Of a stretch of 64,000 nucleotides of DNA, positions 45,931 through 64,000 are shown in pieces. The notes under the pieces were generated by a model. That model was not told the origin of the DNA. It made no database searches and was given only the letters and a program-made list of their open reading frames with translations. The stretch covers positions 22,777,001 through 22,841,000 of the forward strand of contig NC_135362.1 of the NCBI RefSeq assembly GCF_051622035.1. The letters are read 5' to 3'. The first letter of the stretch is position 1. The number at the start of each line of letters is the position of its first letter. The translations under genes were made by a program, and so were the position numbers. The stretch comes from Arctopsyche grandis (taxonomy: Eukaryota > Arthropoda > Insecta > Trichoptera > Hydropsychidae).

Positions 45931-46161
45931 TGTTCCGACTTTTGTAATGACGTGTGGCAAACAGTCTTATTAACTGATTGTCGATTGGCATTATTGACGA
46001 GTTGGCATTAGTGTCGGCCCAAGCGGAAATACGCGACGGTCGACAGAGTCACCGAGTAGACGGCGTATGGACAGCTTGTGTTCCGTACGCTCCGCTGGCC
46101 CACCACGTGCAAATTTTACATTTCAATAAACTACATCAAACCATTATCGAAGTCTTTTCCA
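45931..46161 (+). repeat. BEL/Pao 3' LTR
   Basis: 231 bp, begins TGTTCCGACT and ends TCTTTTCCA. It is followed at 46162-46166 by the ATGGT target duplication. Confidence 0.9.
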
Positions 46162-46239
46162 ATGGTTTTCTCTTACTGATCATAACTACATATGTACATA
46201 GGTTATTAATTAATATAATATAGTGCTATATATATATAA

Positions 46240-46475
46240 GCAATATATGTAGCTCAGTGGTTGGGTTAATGCTAACCACCGAGATGCTCCCGGGTGAACC
46301 CGGGAGCATCTCGGTTTGGGTTAACCTCGATTTAAAAACATTTACTCGGAAGTCAGACTTGGATATTTATGACTCCAAGTTGATTAATTCCTATCAGAGT
46401 TTGCAAATTTATCTGATTTCATTGTTGATATGGTTCCTCATCAAATTGTCATTAACAGCCACCATTATTTGAATG
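46240..46475 (+). mobile_element. tRNA-derived SINE (copy e) with a palindromic B-box region
   Basis: The A-box-like TAGCTCAGTGGTTGGGTTA and the TTCCTATCAGAGTTTGCAAATTTATCTGATT body are family features. The 3' hairpin is not present. The region where the B box should lie is an 18-bp perfect inverted repeat. Confidence 0.65.
46278..46315. repeat. Perfect 18-bp inverted repeat with a 2-nt spacer
   Basis: ACCGAGATGCTCCCGGGT, then GA, then its exact complement. This long GC-rich cruciform replaces the T-arm of the SINE head. Confidence 0.95.
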
Positions 46476-47504
46476 TGATTTCAATGTATCTAATATATAA
46501 TTTCGAAAGAGACTTTGTAACTATGTAAGGGTTGAGTGGTAGCATCGAAAACAAATCAAAGTTTATTAGACAACAATATCGATATCGTTGAATATTATTT
46601 TTTTTTCCATTCTAATAAATTTAATAAAAATACAAATGAATGTTTACTATTACATCAGCCATGTTTAAGCGGTTTATATTAAAAATACCGAGCGAAGCCG
46701 TGTAAAACCACTAGTAATCTATAAATTGAAATACAAATGTTTAATACTATATGTATATGTGTCGCTCAGGGGCAACCCGTAATGTGCACAATTTTACAAA
46801 ATTTTAAAATTATGCATCAAATATAAAATTTCAGCTTTATATGCATAGTTATACGCATCCATAATTGCGTAATCTGTTATTAAGTATTAGCTGTAAAGCG
46901 CTATTTTCGAGAAATATATTTCAATAAGCTTTTTGAACATAGATATGTATATGTACCTTCATTTAAAGATCGTTTAAATTCATCAAAAGATTAAATATAT
47001 GTAAAAATCGATTTTTTCTCCACAGTGCGGCCCATCGCAGATGTGCATCGCCGTCCTAATTTTTTGAAAATGCATAATATTATGTCATAAAAGTAATAAA
47101 ATTATCTACAAAAAGCAGTCGCCAATACGTTTTGCGCTTATCGCAAAATAATAACGACGGTTATAAAATTATACGCATATATGTATGCAGATATACACAC
47201 ATACATATACACACGCATATAAATTGCACTCCGCATAAAAAATGTGCTAAAACGATGACAATCGATACCGTTGGATAGGCTTCTTTCATGCGAATTTTTC
47301 TGATATTTAAAATTCATAATTTCGCGGACGAGGAGGGTGGGGTAATCACGCGGAACGATCATCGTGATTATTTTTTGATCAATATTATTAACAGTTCTCG
47401 GAAGCATTCAAATTTTTGCGCCTTATTATCCAAAAATGTCGCTTACACACATGTTAAAGCCTGATTTTGATTTTCTCGGAAAATATTGCAGAATACATAT
47501 GTAC

Positions 47505-47584
<80 letters not shown>

Positions 47585-49484
47585 TTTCAAATGCAGTAAA
47601 CTTCGGCGAAAGATTGTCATCGTGGTACGGCTTAATTATAAGTTGAATGTATACATTGGCGTGATTTAAACTGTACAATGTTGATGATTGCGCAAACGCG
47701 TCACATTAACGTACATTATGGCGTAATATTACGCCCCGTCTTTCAAACGCATTATCGTTTTTTGAGCCTGTAGAGACGCTGCATGCGAATATGATACATC
47801 TTTTGCCGTATCTCTATCGTAAACATATTAATTTTATGATTATTTTCAAGTGGAATGGATATTCAACGGAAATTAATGACGGTTCAATGCAATAATACAA
47901 CTCACGATAACAATGTAATTGCAAGTAATATTTTCCGTTGAGGAAATTTTGCGAAATGTTATCGATGCCGTGCATTATTTTGTTGATTTTTTTTATAATA
48001 ATATGTTTTATTTGTTTATTTTTGAGGTATATGAAAAAAGTTTATCGGTGCCTAATCCTGTACGTGGGTCGCCTGAGGCTGTCCGTTTTTCTGCCTGTCG
48101 TTAATCGATATTATATTTTAATCACAATAATTATTATGACAGTGTAAGTTGCTGCTGACCGGTGGCATAAGGTCCAGTCTTTCCACTCCTTTTTTCCGCC
48201 CTTCCTTCAATTTGTAAGTCAATTATAATACGTACATCCGTTGAAGGGTGCAGCACCGAAATTACTACACGGTAAAATGTCTAAAAATATGTTTTTCAAT
48301 GATTTTTCATTGAAATATAACCTAAGAATACCGAACAGTAGTACAAATAGTCATAGAAAGTCATTGAAATTCTGTAATACTGCCAATAAACGAGGTACAT
48401 ATATGACCAATTTGGGATTTTACAAATCAATCAAATTCATGTTTGAATTACTCCAGTTGAAATATTGAGTTTGACTTCGATATTCATTTTGATAATATAA
48501 AGAGAAAAATACTTGATGAATGGTGTTTGGAAATTTGTTTTAATTCGCTTGAACCACAGCTTGCGAATGTTAAGTGTAGCGTTACCATAATATGTAGTAT
48601 TTAAACTAGAAACGATTTCCTTAAGCGCAATCTAATATAAGGTTGATTTTAAATGGATTTTCGGAACGGAAAATGTCATTTAAATTGACATTAAATCCAG
48701 ACCAGTCAATTGCTGGATGTATTCACGATATTTTAACAGTCTTGTATGTAAATTTTGTAACATTAAAAACTCATTTCATGAAACATAAATATAAACTTAA
48801 TAAAAATTTTATCTCAATGTCAAATCATGCGTAGGTGTGTGTAGTTAATTTGTAGATAAAGAAGTTTTTTTTAAGAACAAAAATGGTTTTGTATGTATGT
48901 TCTAAATTAGCATTCATAACAATACATATATATAAATGAAATTGAATATTAAAAATACTAATAATATAATAATATAAATTCAAATTTACCGACATTTACC
49001 ACCTGATAATTATGGGTCGTAGTTTAAGGCTGTTTAAATCTTTGTACATATATATTATCTGTATGTATGTACTTGAAATCTAAATATTCAATATTATAAT
49101 ATGCCTGTTTTTATTTGCTTGAAAATAGTAAATTATTTATTTTTATTATCATTTGCTAAGAACTTTATTAAACTTAGCTTCCTATATAAGCTACTACTTT
49201 GAATCTCTTCTATCTTCAACCTATACTTTTCTGTACTATAATATTAGTGTTAAATGAAAGAGATTCCATTACAGAACATAAAAATTCAACTAGCTTGTAT
49301 ATGTATATGTATCGAATTTCATTATTTTATTTTTTTATTTTTTATTTTATTTATTATCTATTATAAGATCCTATTTTATTTTGTGTATTTAGTAGATATA
49401 TTTTTAAGGGCGTATATCCTGCTTTATTTTTGATATGGACACATGGGTGAAAAAGTACAGTGATTTTGGAGTTTCAATTTTATA
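46476..49484. other. AT-rich intergenic DNA
   Basis: No gene is recognised. Near 46690, GAGCGAAGCCGTGTAAAACCACTAGT resembles a motif seen at the ends of some insect repeats; I could not assign the family. A (TA)n tract lies at 47511-47580. Confidence 0.4.
47511..47580. repeat. (TA)n microsatellite
   Basis: About 70 bp of TA; the Tyr-Ile ORFs over it are artefacts. Confidence 0.95.
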
Positions 49485-49700
49485 AACCAGCAGCATAGAT
49501 CAATGGTTAGTATGTAATGCTTTTAATTGTGTGGTCACGGGTTCAATTCCTGGTAGTGCTGCTGACCATACCTTGGATTTTTTTGATCCAAGTTTATCTG
49601 ATTTCATTTAAACGGTTCCAACAAATTGGCAACCCTGTCCTATTTCTAACAAAGTTCGAGTTTACAGTATCTCGAATTTATAAAATGCTCCAAGTTTGTG
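49485..49700 (+). mobile_element. tRNA-derived SINE (copy f)
   Basis: The head is CCAGCAGCATAGATCAATGG with a B-box-like GGGTTCAATTCC, and the body AAACGGTTCCAACAAATTGGCAA. The tail TATCTCGAATTT...AAAATGCTC matches copy a and differs from the hairpin-tailed copies. Confidence 0.75.
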
Positions 49701-50574
49701 TATAATTTGGCTTTAAAATTACTCTTTAATGGTTTATCTATGATTGTAATTGGCAAGGAAGACGCAATATCATTTCAGCGCATTTGGAATACTTTGGATC
49801 TAGATTTGTTCTAATAAATTATGACAATTGTTTTGTACCCAAGCTATCTACTGCATATAAAAGATCTCATGGATGGTTTTATCTCGTCAATGTGGATAGT
49901 TAAAAAGTCTCAGGCGGCGAACGCAAGCGCTAGGTGGCGAGCATCGGGAGTGTCGTAAAATTTGCATTTTATCGATGGGTCCGTCGACCGCTTTTTTGCA
50001 TTGTGCATAAGGATGCACATGGTCGAAGGTCCATCTTTTTTTCGCGAGATCGAACGACCTCGAGATCATTTTTAAAAATACTACCAAACGGTCATCTTTT
50101 AAAAATTTCACCGCGGGCACCGATTCTACCGCGCCCGCATAATATCAATCTCAATATACACCAGTGCATAAGTAGATTACTTTTTCATATGTATTACTTT
50201 TGTTGCTATGTAGGGCTGCCATTTGAAGTGCTTAGACCAATTCGAAGGAGTAGGAAATTCAATGTGGATTTCAATGAAACGGAATCCTCAGATATTTTGA
50301 TCCCTATTTTCCGATGTCTAGGAAATATTTCAACATACCTAATGGAATGGTTAGAATTTTTGATGGAATTACATCTATATTCTTTCACCGTTTGATTAGT
50401 GTGATCGTTAATCAATTTCACTTTTTAGACCCTGTGTCATTCATTGGCAAATTTTCGAGCTTGTTATTTGTACCTTTTCTGAATTTGTTCAATTGTACCT
50501 AAGTCACTTTTTAGATTTTTTTTTCACTTATAAAAAAAATCTGTATTTGATTTATCTCGTAATTTATTTATTTA
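49701..50574. other. Unassigned, partly GC-rich
   Basis: 49905-50145 is GC-rich with repeated poly-A/T-interrupted blocks (GCGAGATCGAACGACCTCGAG and similar). Opposing ORFs over it do not match a known family. It may be an unrecognised repeat. Confidence 0.25.
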
Positions 50575-51519
50575 TTTATTTAATAGTTTTGGACCATTGT
50601 GGCATTACAGGAAGAACCTAATGCGCCACAAAGGCCTACATTAGAAAAAGATATAAAAACATGATATAAAAACAAGTAAACTGTAAATAAAGGAAAAAAG
50701 CAAAAGCAGAAAACATGGTAAAATAAAATAATAAAAAAAAATTAGCAAAAGGAAAATAATACATCATTCAGAGAGAAAAAAAAATAACAAAAGTGTAAAA
50801 ATTAAAAATAAAATCCATTAATCCCATTCTTTGTTTACACTGAACAAAATTAAAATAGTATATAAAAATATACAAAGGAGAAAGAAAAAGTAAAATAAAA
50901 TAAAACAAAATATAAATAAAAATAAAATCACAGCGAGGCCCAAATGGAAGAGAGTAGATTAAGATTCCACTCATTCATCACATTCAAATTAAGAAAGTAA
51001 TGATGAGCGCAGGTTACCAGATAAATATGTTAAAATAATATCCGATAATCTACGCTCCCCAAGGTGGAAAATATCACATTCAGGGACAGCAGCAACGATT
51101 TCATTGAGAAGTCGAATAGCTCTTGGAATAGGAGCCATTCGAAAAAGAACTGTGCGAGCAGCAGGTAAAACCATCAAATGATTATGTCTACCACGAACAT
51201 AATTATTAGGGACATAAAGTCCCAACTGTTCCAGCAACAACGGGCATGACGTATTACCACGCAATAGCTGGAGAACGAAACGAATTAACGAGAAGTTTCT
51301 CCGAAGTTCAAGGGAATTATACCCAAGCATGCCCAAAAGGAAAGGAGTAGGATAAAGATATGGGTAGTACCCACACTCTTTCTTATAAAGAAAACGAAGA
51401 AATGCTTTTTGCACTTTTTCTATAATAAGAGAGTAGTTTGCTTCATGCGGATTCCACACAATTGCATTATACTCTAGCTTACTTCTAACAAGCGAGTTGA
51501 AAAGCAAGCGAGAAGACAA
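50575..51519 (-). mobile_element. 5'-truncated non-LTR retrotransposon (LINE) 3' end
   Basis: The minus strand carries the C-terminal end of an RT-type ORF (51519-50989, 176 codons) with SLVRSKLEYNAIVWNPHEAN and IEKVQKAFLRFLYKK, typical of the region after the RT domain in CR1/jockey-like LINEs. About 390 bp of 3' UTR follow, with a terminal hairpin TTGTGGC/GCCACAA (50597-50631) and an (ATTTA)-like tail. The endonuclease and RT catalytic parts are absent. The clade is not certain. Confidence 0.8.
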
Positions 51520-51688
51520 GGGGTATTATAGCCATCTACTGATAAATTAAGGTCTTTCTAGCATGAAGGCTTTCATAATACTTCTTTTATACTTAATTTA
51601 CCCTTAGCACTTATTGTTTCAAACTTCGTTGAGTGCATTGTTTATGTATGTATGTAAGACTTGGAATTCAAAATTCATATATTATTAC
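51520..51688. other. Short intergenic stretch
   Basis: Nothing recognised between the LINE fragment and the MITE. Confidence 0.3.
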
Positions 51689-51821
51689 TAGAGGTAGGAT
51701 AGCCAAGGGGCCGCTCATTGTTGCATTGTTGTAAATCCTTTGTAAAAAAGGTTCGGCAAACCTTTAACAATGCATTTACAACATTTGAACAATACGCGGT
51801 ACCTTCTGGGTCCGGGCTTTA
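51689..51821. mobile_element. 133-bp hAT-like MITE, copy 2
   Basis: Same element as at 36474, again exactly 133 bp, flanked by its own duplication ATTATTAC at 51681-51688 and 51822-51829. It starts TAGAGGTAGGA and ends GGGTCCGGGCTTTA. Confidence 0.8.
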
Positions 51822-53691
51822 ATTATTACTAAAAACCTTTCTTCTACAAACAAGGTGGTATTTTTTTTTATTTTAAAACAGTATTCATTCACCTAAATGA
51901 ACTCATTTTTAATATCATTCGTCTCTGTATCTTAACTTTAACTAGTCTAGCACGAATTAAAGTAGGGAAGACATAAATTTAATTTAATTTTTGGAAGCCA
52001 TGCATTTGAAAAGAAGTGACAGGAGCGTTTTGTCGACAGGGCAACGACCCACATAATATATTTCTTTGTAATTGAACAGGTGGTTCTTATGAGATGCTTT
52101 TGTGTTTGCATTCATTCGAGAGGACACACAGACGCGCTTGTAGGTATGTACGAGGACAAAAATGCCACCGTCGAAAAGTATGACGATTTCGGGAATGTCA
52201 AAAGGTCACAAACGCCGTTTAAACGGACGACGATTATGTTGGCATTTTATCCCCGATGCTTCTTTTGAGGGACACCGATGACGGCTGAAAAATTCCGCAC
52301 ATATTGAAAACAAGCCAATCTACTCCACCAATTAGATACAATGTCCGTTCTGGGAGATGGCGCAGATAGCAAAAGCGACATGTTTATACACGCGATAGAT
52401 TTTCAGTGCGGCGTATAAACGGGAGGTTGTGAAACGCTGCGAATTTTTCAACTCGATTTTTTCCACCGACCGAATAAAATTAAAATGAACAGCACACAAT
52501 AAAACATTGCCGAATTTGTCGATTTCGTATTCGATTCGTGTATTTTCGACAACAGTGTTGCCCGGCGAAAGGTTTTATCACGGCGATACATTGTCGTCAA
52601 TAGCCAACAGCGAGCCGAAGTAAAGGGCACTTCAGATTTTCTTATCGAACATTTTTATAAGACATTTAAGATGTCCGTGTGCATGTGTGTTGTGGTGTGT
52701 GCAAAGTGGCGGTTGTTGAACTTTCAAAGTGAGTAAACTTGACGAGCCGACGGAAACAACTTTTCACGGGGCGTCCATTGTTCTTTTCGAGTTTTTGGAC
52801 GCGATCGGTTTTTGTGTGTGCGCGCCGAAAACCGGAAAATTATACTGGACTACTGTGAGAAAATTGAAATGTACCTACCTATTATACGCACAAATATGCG
52901 ACAGAACGACAAATGCAATGCGAGTGTTTATACGTCGATGATTCTTAAACTTTTCGAGATGATTTTCCTTCTGGAGTTTTCTTTAGGGGTGCCTTTCAAC
53001 AACGTTCTTAAACCGTCTCAACTTATAAGCATTAAAAGTTCTCCTTTTTTATTTTTATATAGGCTATCATTATCTATAATACATACATATGCAATTTTTT
53101 TGTATTTCCCAAAGCCCATGATATGGTATATCAAATTCGGAAGCCTAATAAGAACTGTGGATTTGCATAGCGGACTAGTATAAGTAAATGTGTAGTTCAA
53201 AAAGCTAATCAACATGAAATAATCAAGCGAGCCGAAATAACTATGTATATTCCATTTTGCGTTAAATTTGAATCATTAATTTTTTATTGGTTGAAAATAT
53301 GTATGTTATGTAACCATGTAGTTACATATCTATATTTTTTATTCATATAAATTGTATGCGTAAATTAGATTATTTTTCTATTCCGTAGCCTCAATTTTCA
53401 GTTCAAAGTGACTGTTATATGGATTGAAATTCCATTTTTGAATTATGTACATATATGTAGGTATTTGGATGTGGATTTTGGTTATTTTATATAATATATG
53501 TGTAAAGTAATCAAAGGATGAAATGAGTAAAGGTTCGAAATAATAATGGTGGCAGTTTTTTTCATGTAATTTTATTTATTAATTATTGACTTGTTTATTT
53601 GCATCTGAAGAATATAAAACACAAATAAAAGTTTTTTTCAATTCAAAGAAGCTTTCGTTATATATTATGTGTAAAAAAGTATAAAAAGTAT

Positions 53692-53694
<3 letters not shown>

Positions 53695-53773
<79 letters not shown>
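53695..53773. repeat. (TA)n microsatellite
   Basis: About 79 bp of TA. Confidence 0.95.
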
Positions 53774-53778
<5 letters not shown>

Positions 53779-55357
53779 TATAATATAACATGTAAGATGA
53801 CAATAACAACTCAAGAAATGCAACATCTATATATAAAATTATAAATTGTTCACACGAAAGCATTACAATGTATATATTTTTATTATGACTTGCCTATAAT
53901 AATTCAATTGTACTTGATGTTTCCAAAATGCGTATGAAAATATAACTTTTTTTATTTTATTTTAAATGAAGATTGTAATCCAATGTTGTAAAATAAAAAC
54001 AATAGTAAACACAAAAAAAAAACATTATTTTTGACAAGTACATGAGATCATTGAAATCTTCTAATGCCGTATATAAAATTATCAAACAAATTCAATTTAT
54101 TTTTTATTTATTAAATTATATTTAAACTAAATTACTTAATATATTTATATTGCAATTGATATATCAACATACTAGCTTACTGGTTATGTAGAATAGTAAT
54201 AATAACTAAAAAAAAAAACACAATCTATAATTACTATACATATTAAATAAAATTGAATGGTGTACAATTATTTATTATTTGATGAAAAATTTTACGTTGT
54301 TATGATAAAAAAAAATGTAAATGAGAGCTTTCTGTTGAATATTTTGAACAAAGCATAATATAATAATAATTAACACCTTACAGTTGACTTAACATTTATT
54401 CTAAACTAACTTATAATAGATTATCACTTTATCAGATTTCTTTATCTGTAAGACGTATTTACAATAATAGTTAATTTTTTTCATTATTATATATCTGACT
54501 AACGTTGTTCTATTGTTTATTCAAATTGCAATGAGGATTGGTTGTTTTATTTTTTTGGAAAAATATAATGACATGAAAATTGGATTTTAATTAAAACAGT
54601 ATCAAAAATACCAACACAGATTTCGTTTATTTTTTATTCTCAAATTTAATATGCAGTACGATAGATACAAGCATTCGCCACAGCCAAACAAATTTTCACG
54701 AATTGTTTGTTTTTTTTCTTGTAATATTTTTTTATTAATTTACACTCACGTTATTTTTTTTCTAAATCTTTACATAATAACATTACATAATAATCTAAAT
54801 TTTGTATCACATTCATTAATCGAAACTTTAAAATTTTGTCAAATAACTATATCACTTTTGTTTTTATTTTATATTGATTTAATTTAATATTGATATTTAT
54901 TATGTTCTTCAAAGCTTTAGGCATTTAAATAACTGTATTTTGATTGTTTCAATATAAGATAATTAAATTGACAAATTTCGAGCGATTGATAACTGAAAAA
55001 AATTACAATAATACACATTTTCTAAATAAGGTTCAGATATTAAAAGAAATTGACTATTTACACATACCGTATGTACATATATGTATTTTTTTATTTTGAT
55101 ATCATTATCTATTTTTTTTTAAATAATCTATTTTTTACGAAGTTATTATCTTCACTTTATTAACTATTTATTATTGTTTTTATGAATACATTCATACGTG
55201 TGTATTAAAATGATAATATTGTATAATATAAATGAGAATATTTCAATATTCAAAATTATCTTTTTGATGTATAAGTTCAAATCTCCCATTTCGAAAATAA
55301 GATGCCTACAATTCTTTACAAATATTCCAATTTTTTTAAGTATGCATGAATATTCAA

Positions 55358-55362
<5 letters not shown>

Positions 55363-55418
<56 letters not shown>
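55363..55418. repeat. (TA)n microsatellite
   Basis: About 55 bp of TA, 220 bp beyond the lowfat stop codon. Confidence 0.95.
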
Positions 55419-55422
<4 letters not shown>

Positions 55423-55636
55423 TACAGGATGTATACATAACCACATAAAATGATAAAGAGAAACTAGTAGCTCAATCAAAACATGAGAAAAATCATACTA
55501 GGTTTTTGTTTTGAGTACAAACGAATATATAATATATGTCAATTTTTTTCAATATGTAATCGCTCGAATAGTATCAACACAAGTATGTATGTGACGATGT
55601 AATGGCACATGTTGGGAGAGGAAATATCGGTACTAT

Positions 55637-63380
<7,744 letters not shown>

Positions 63381-64000
63381 CGTAGCTGCTTTCTTTTTAT
63401 TTATTTTTTTTAATTAAAAACACACTCAACACGATATCACGACAATACTCCACATTTTTGTCTCCACATCACTCCCATCGACAGCTTTCCTAATAATTCA
63501 ACTCAACATTACAATTTGGCGGACACATGTATGAAGAGATAAATAAGAAGACAAGCATATAAGTTTACCAATTGTCGCAATAATTCAACCGCAAAGTTTC
63601 TTTGTCTCGATACGGGCAAATTGTTTGTCGTCTTGTAGGCGAGAGTTACGACACTGTCTTTGTCGACGGTTTGATGTTAACCCTCTGGACGGTGAGTGGT
63701 TTGTCGTTAACCCTCAAAAGCACAAAGACGCGGTCGTAACTCTGCCGCAATAAATAAACTAAATAACGTAACGTATGTACGAGTTTGAAAGGAAACGAGT
63801 CGAAAATTTGCATTTCAATTCGGCCGTAACGAACGCGAGTTATTCAACGCGGTTTGATTTAAGAACGACGACGCACTTTTGTACGATTTTAATTAAGACC
63901 ACTTCGTATACATCATGACAATGTCGAGGACCTGCTCGCCATTGTCAGACCCTTGCAAAATTTTCTCAATTATCTCATATGGAACGCACGAAATAATTGG
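63381..64000 (-). promoter_or_regulatory. lowfat upstream region
   Basis: The promoter and 5' UTR are expected here. A roughly 100-bp inverted repeat (GAGTTACGAC at 63643 and GTCGTAACTC at 63734) encloses two direct copies of GTTAACCCTC. No TATA box or initiator can be assigned. Confidence 0.35.

Larger units (their letters stand above)
38778..46161 (+). mobile_element. BEL/Pao LTR retrotransposon, 7384 bp
   Basis: Two 231-bp LTRs beginning TGTTCCGACT and ending TCTTTTCCA enclose one long ORF with Gag, protease, RNase H and integrase regions. ATGGT is duplicated at 38773-38777 and 46162-46166, matching the 4-6-bp duplications of this group. Domain order and the DUF1759, A17 peptidase and DUF5641-like regions place it in BEL/Pao. 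The catalytic reverse-transcriptase core is missing, so it should be non-autonomous. The noncoding leader is about 1.26 kb and the 3' noncoding part about 1.03 kb. Confidence 0.92.
51830..55636. other. Intergenic DNA downstream of lowfat
   Basis: 52020-52960 has higher GC and CpG content and may be a promoter or non-coding exon of an unseen gene; a donor-like CAAAGTGAGTAAAC lies at 52727. From 53200 onward the DNA is extremely AT-rich with A-runs and no recognisable gene. Confidence 0.35.

Noticed and set aside
51689..51700. GAGGTAG resembling the let-7 seed
   Set aside because: It is the terminus of a MITE with a target duplication, and the rest does not match a let-7 precursor.

Overview
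The window is AT-rich nuclear DNA from an animal, most likely an insect. The evidence is short phase-consistent introns, (TA)n and TATG/CATA microsatellites, tRNA-derived SINEs, a BEL/Pao LTR retrotransposon, several hAT and foldback DNA transposons, and insect-like orthologs of TDP1, E2F7/8 and LIX1/lowfat. The order cannot be fixed from the sequence. An atypical E2F7/8-type gene is present, which to my knowledge Drosophila lacks.

Four genes can be modelled exon by exon. (1) 6645-15606 (+) is a 415-residue secreted precursor with a signal peptide and two Lys-Arg sites. (2) 18814-19972 (-) is a short E2F7/8-like repressor with two DNA-binding domains. (3) 25684-27917 (+) is tyrosyl-DNA phosphodiesterase 1 in ten exons with both HxK...N catalytic motifs; one intron uses a GC donor. 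(4) 55637-63380 (-) is lowfat/LIX1 in four exons. E2F7/8 and TDP1 stand head to head. Nested transposons make up about 4 kb of the 5.7 kb between them, and a consensus E2F site lies just upstream of the E2F gene.

The rest is mostly mobile DNA. The 6.3-kb last intron of the secreted-protein gene holds two TTAA-type elements sharing one TTAA, CAGTGG-type hAT MITEs, a SINE tail with a clean target-site duplication (TSD), and a GC-rich 135-bp exon-like island. 20.8-22.0 kb is a foldback element holding a second foldback element holding a hAT MITE. 22.25-25.09 kb is a decayed hAT holding a copy of that second foldback family, which holds a 711-bp hAT of another family. 38.78-46.16 kb is a BEL/Pao element with 231-bp LTRs, a 5-bp TSD and one long open ORF whose reverse-transcriptase core is absent.

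The observation I find most interesting spans the window. Two tRNA-SINE types and a LINE 3' end each finish in a hairpin with a shared loop (CGCATTRG...YTGTWA), but the stem sequences differ completely while remaining base-paired. This is the pattern expected if a LINE reverse transcriptase recognises the structure. I saw no CRISPR array, rRNA gene or genuine tRNA gene.
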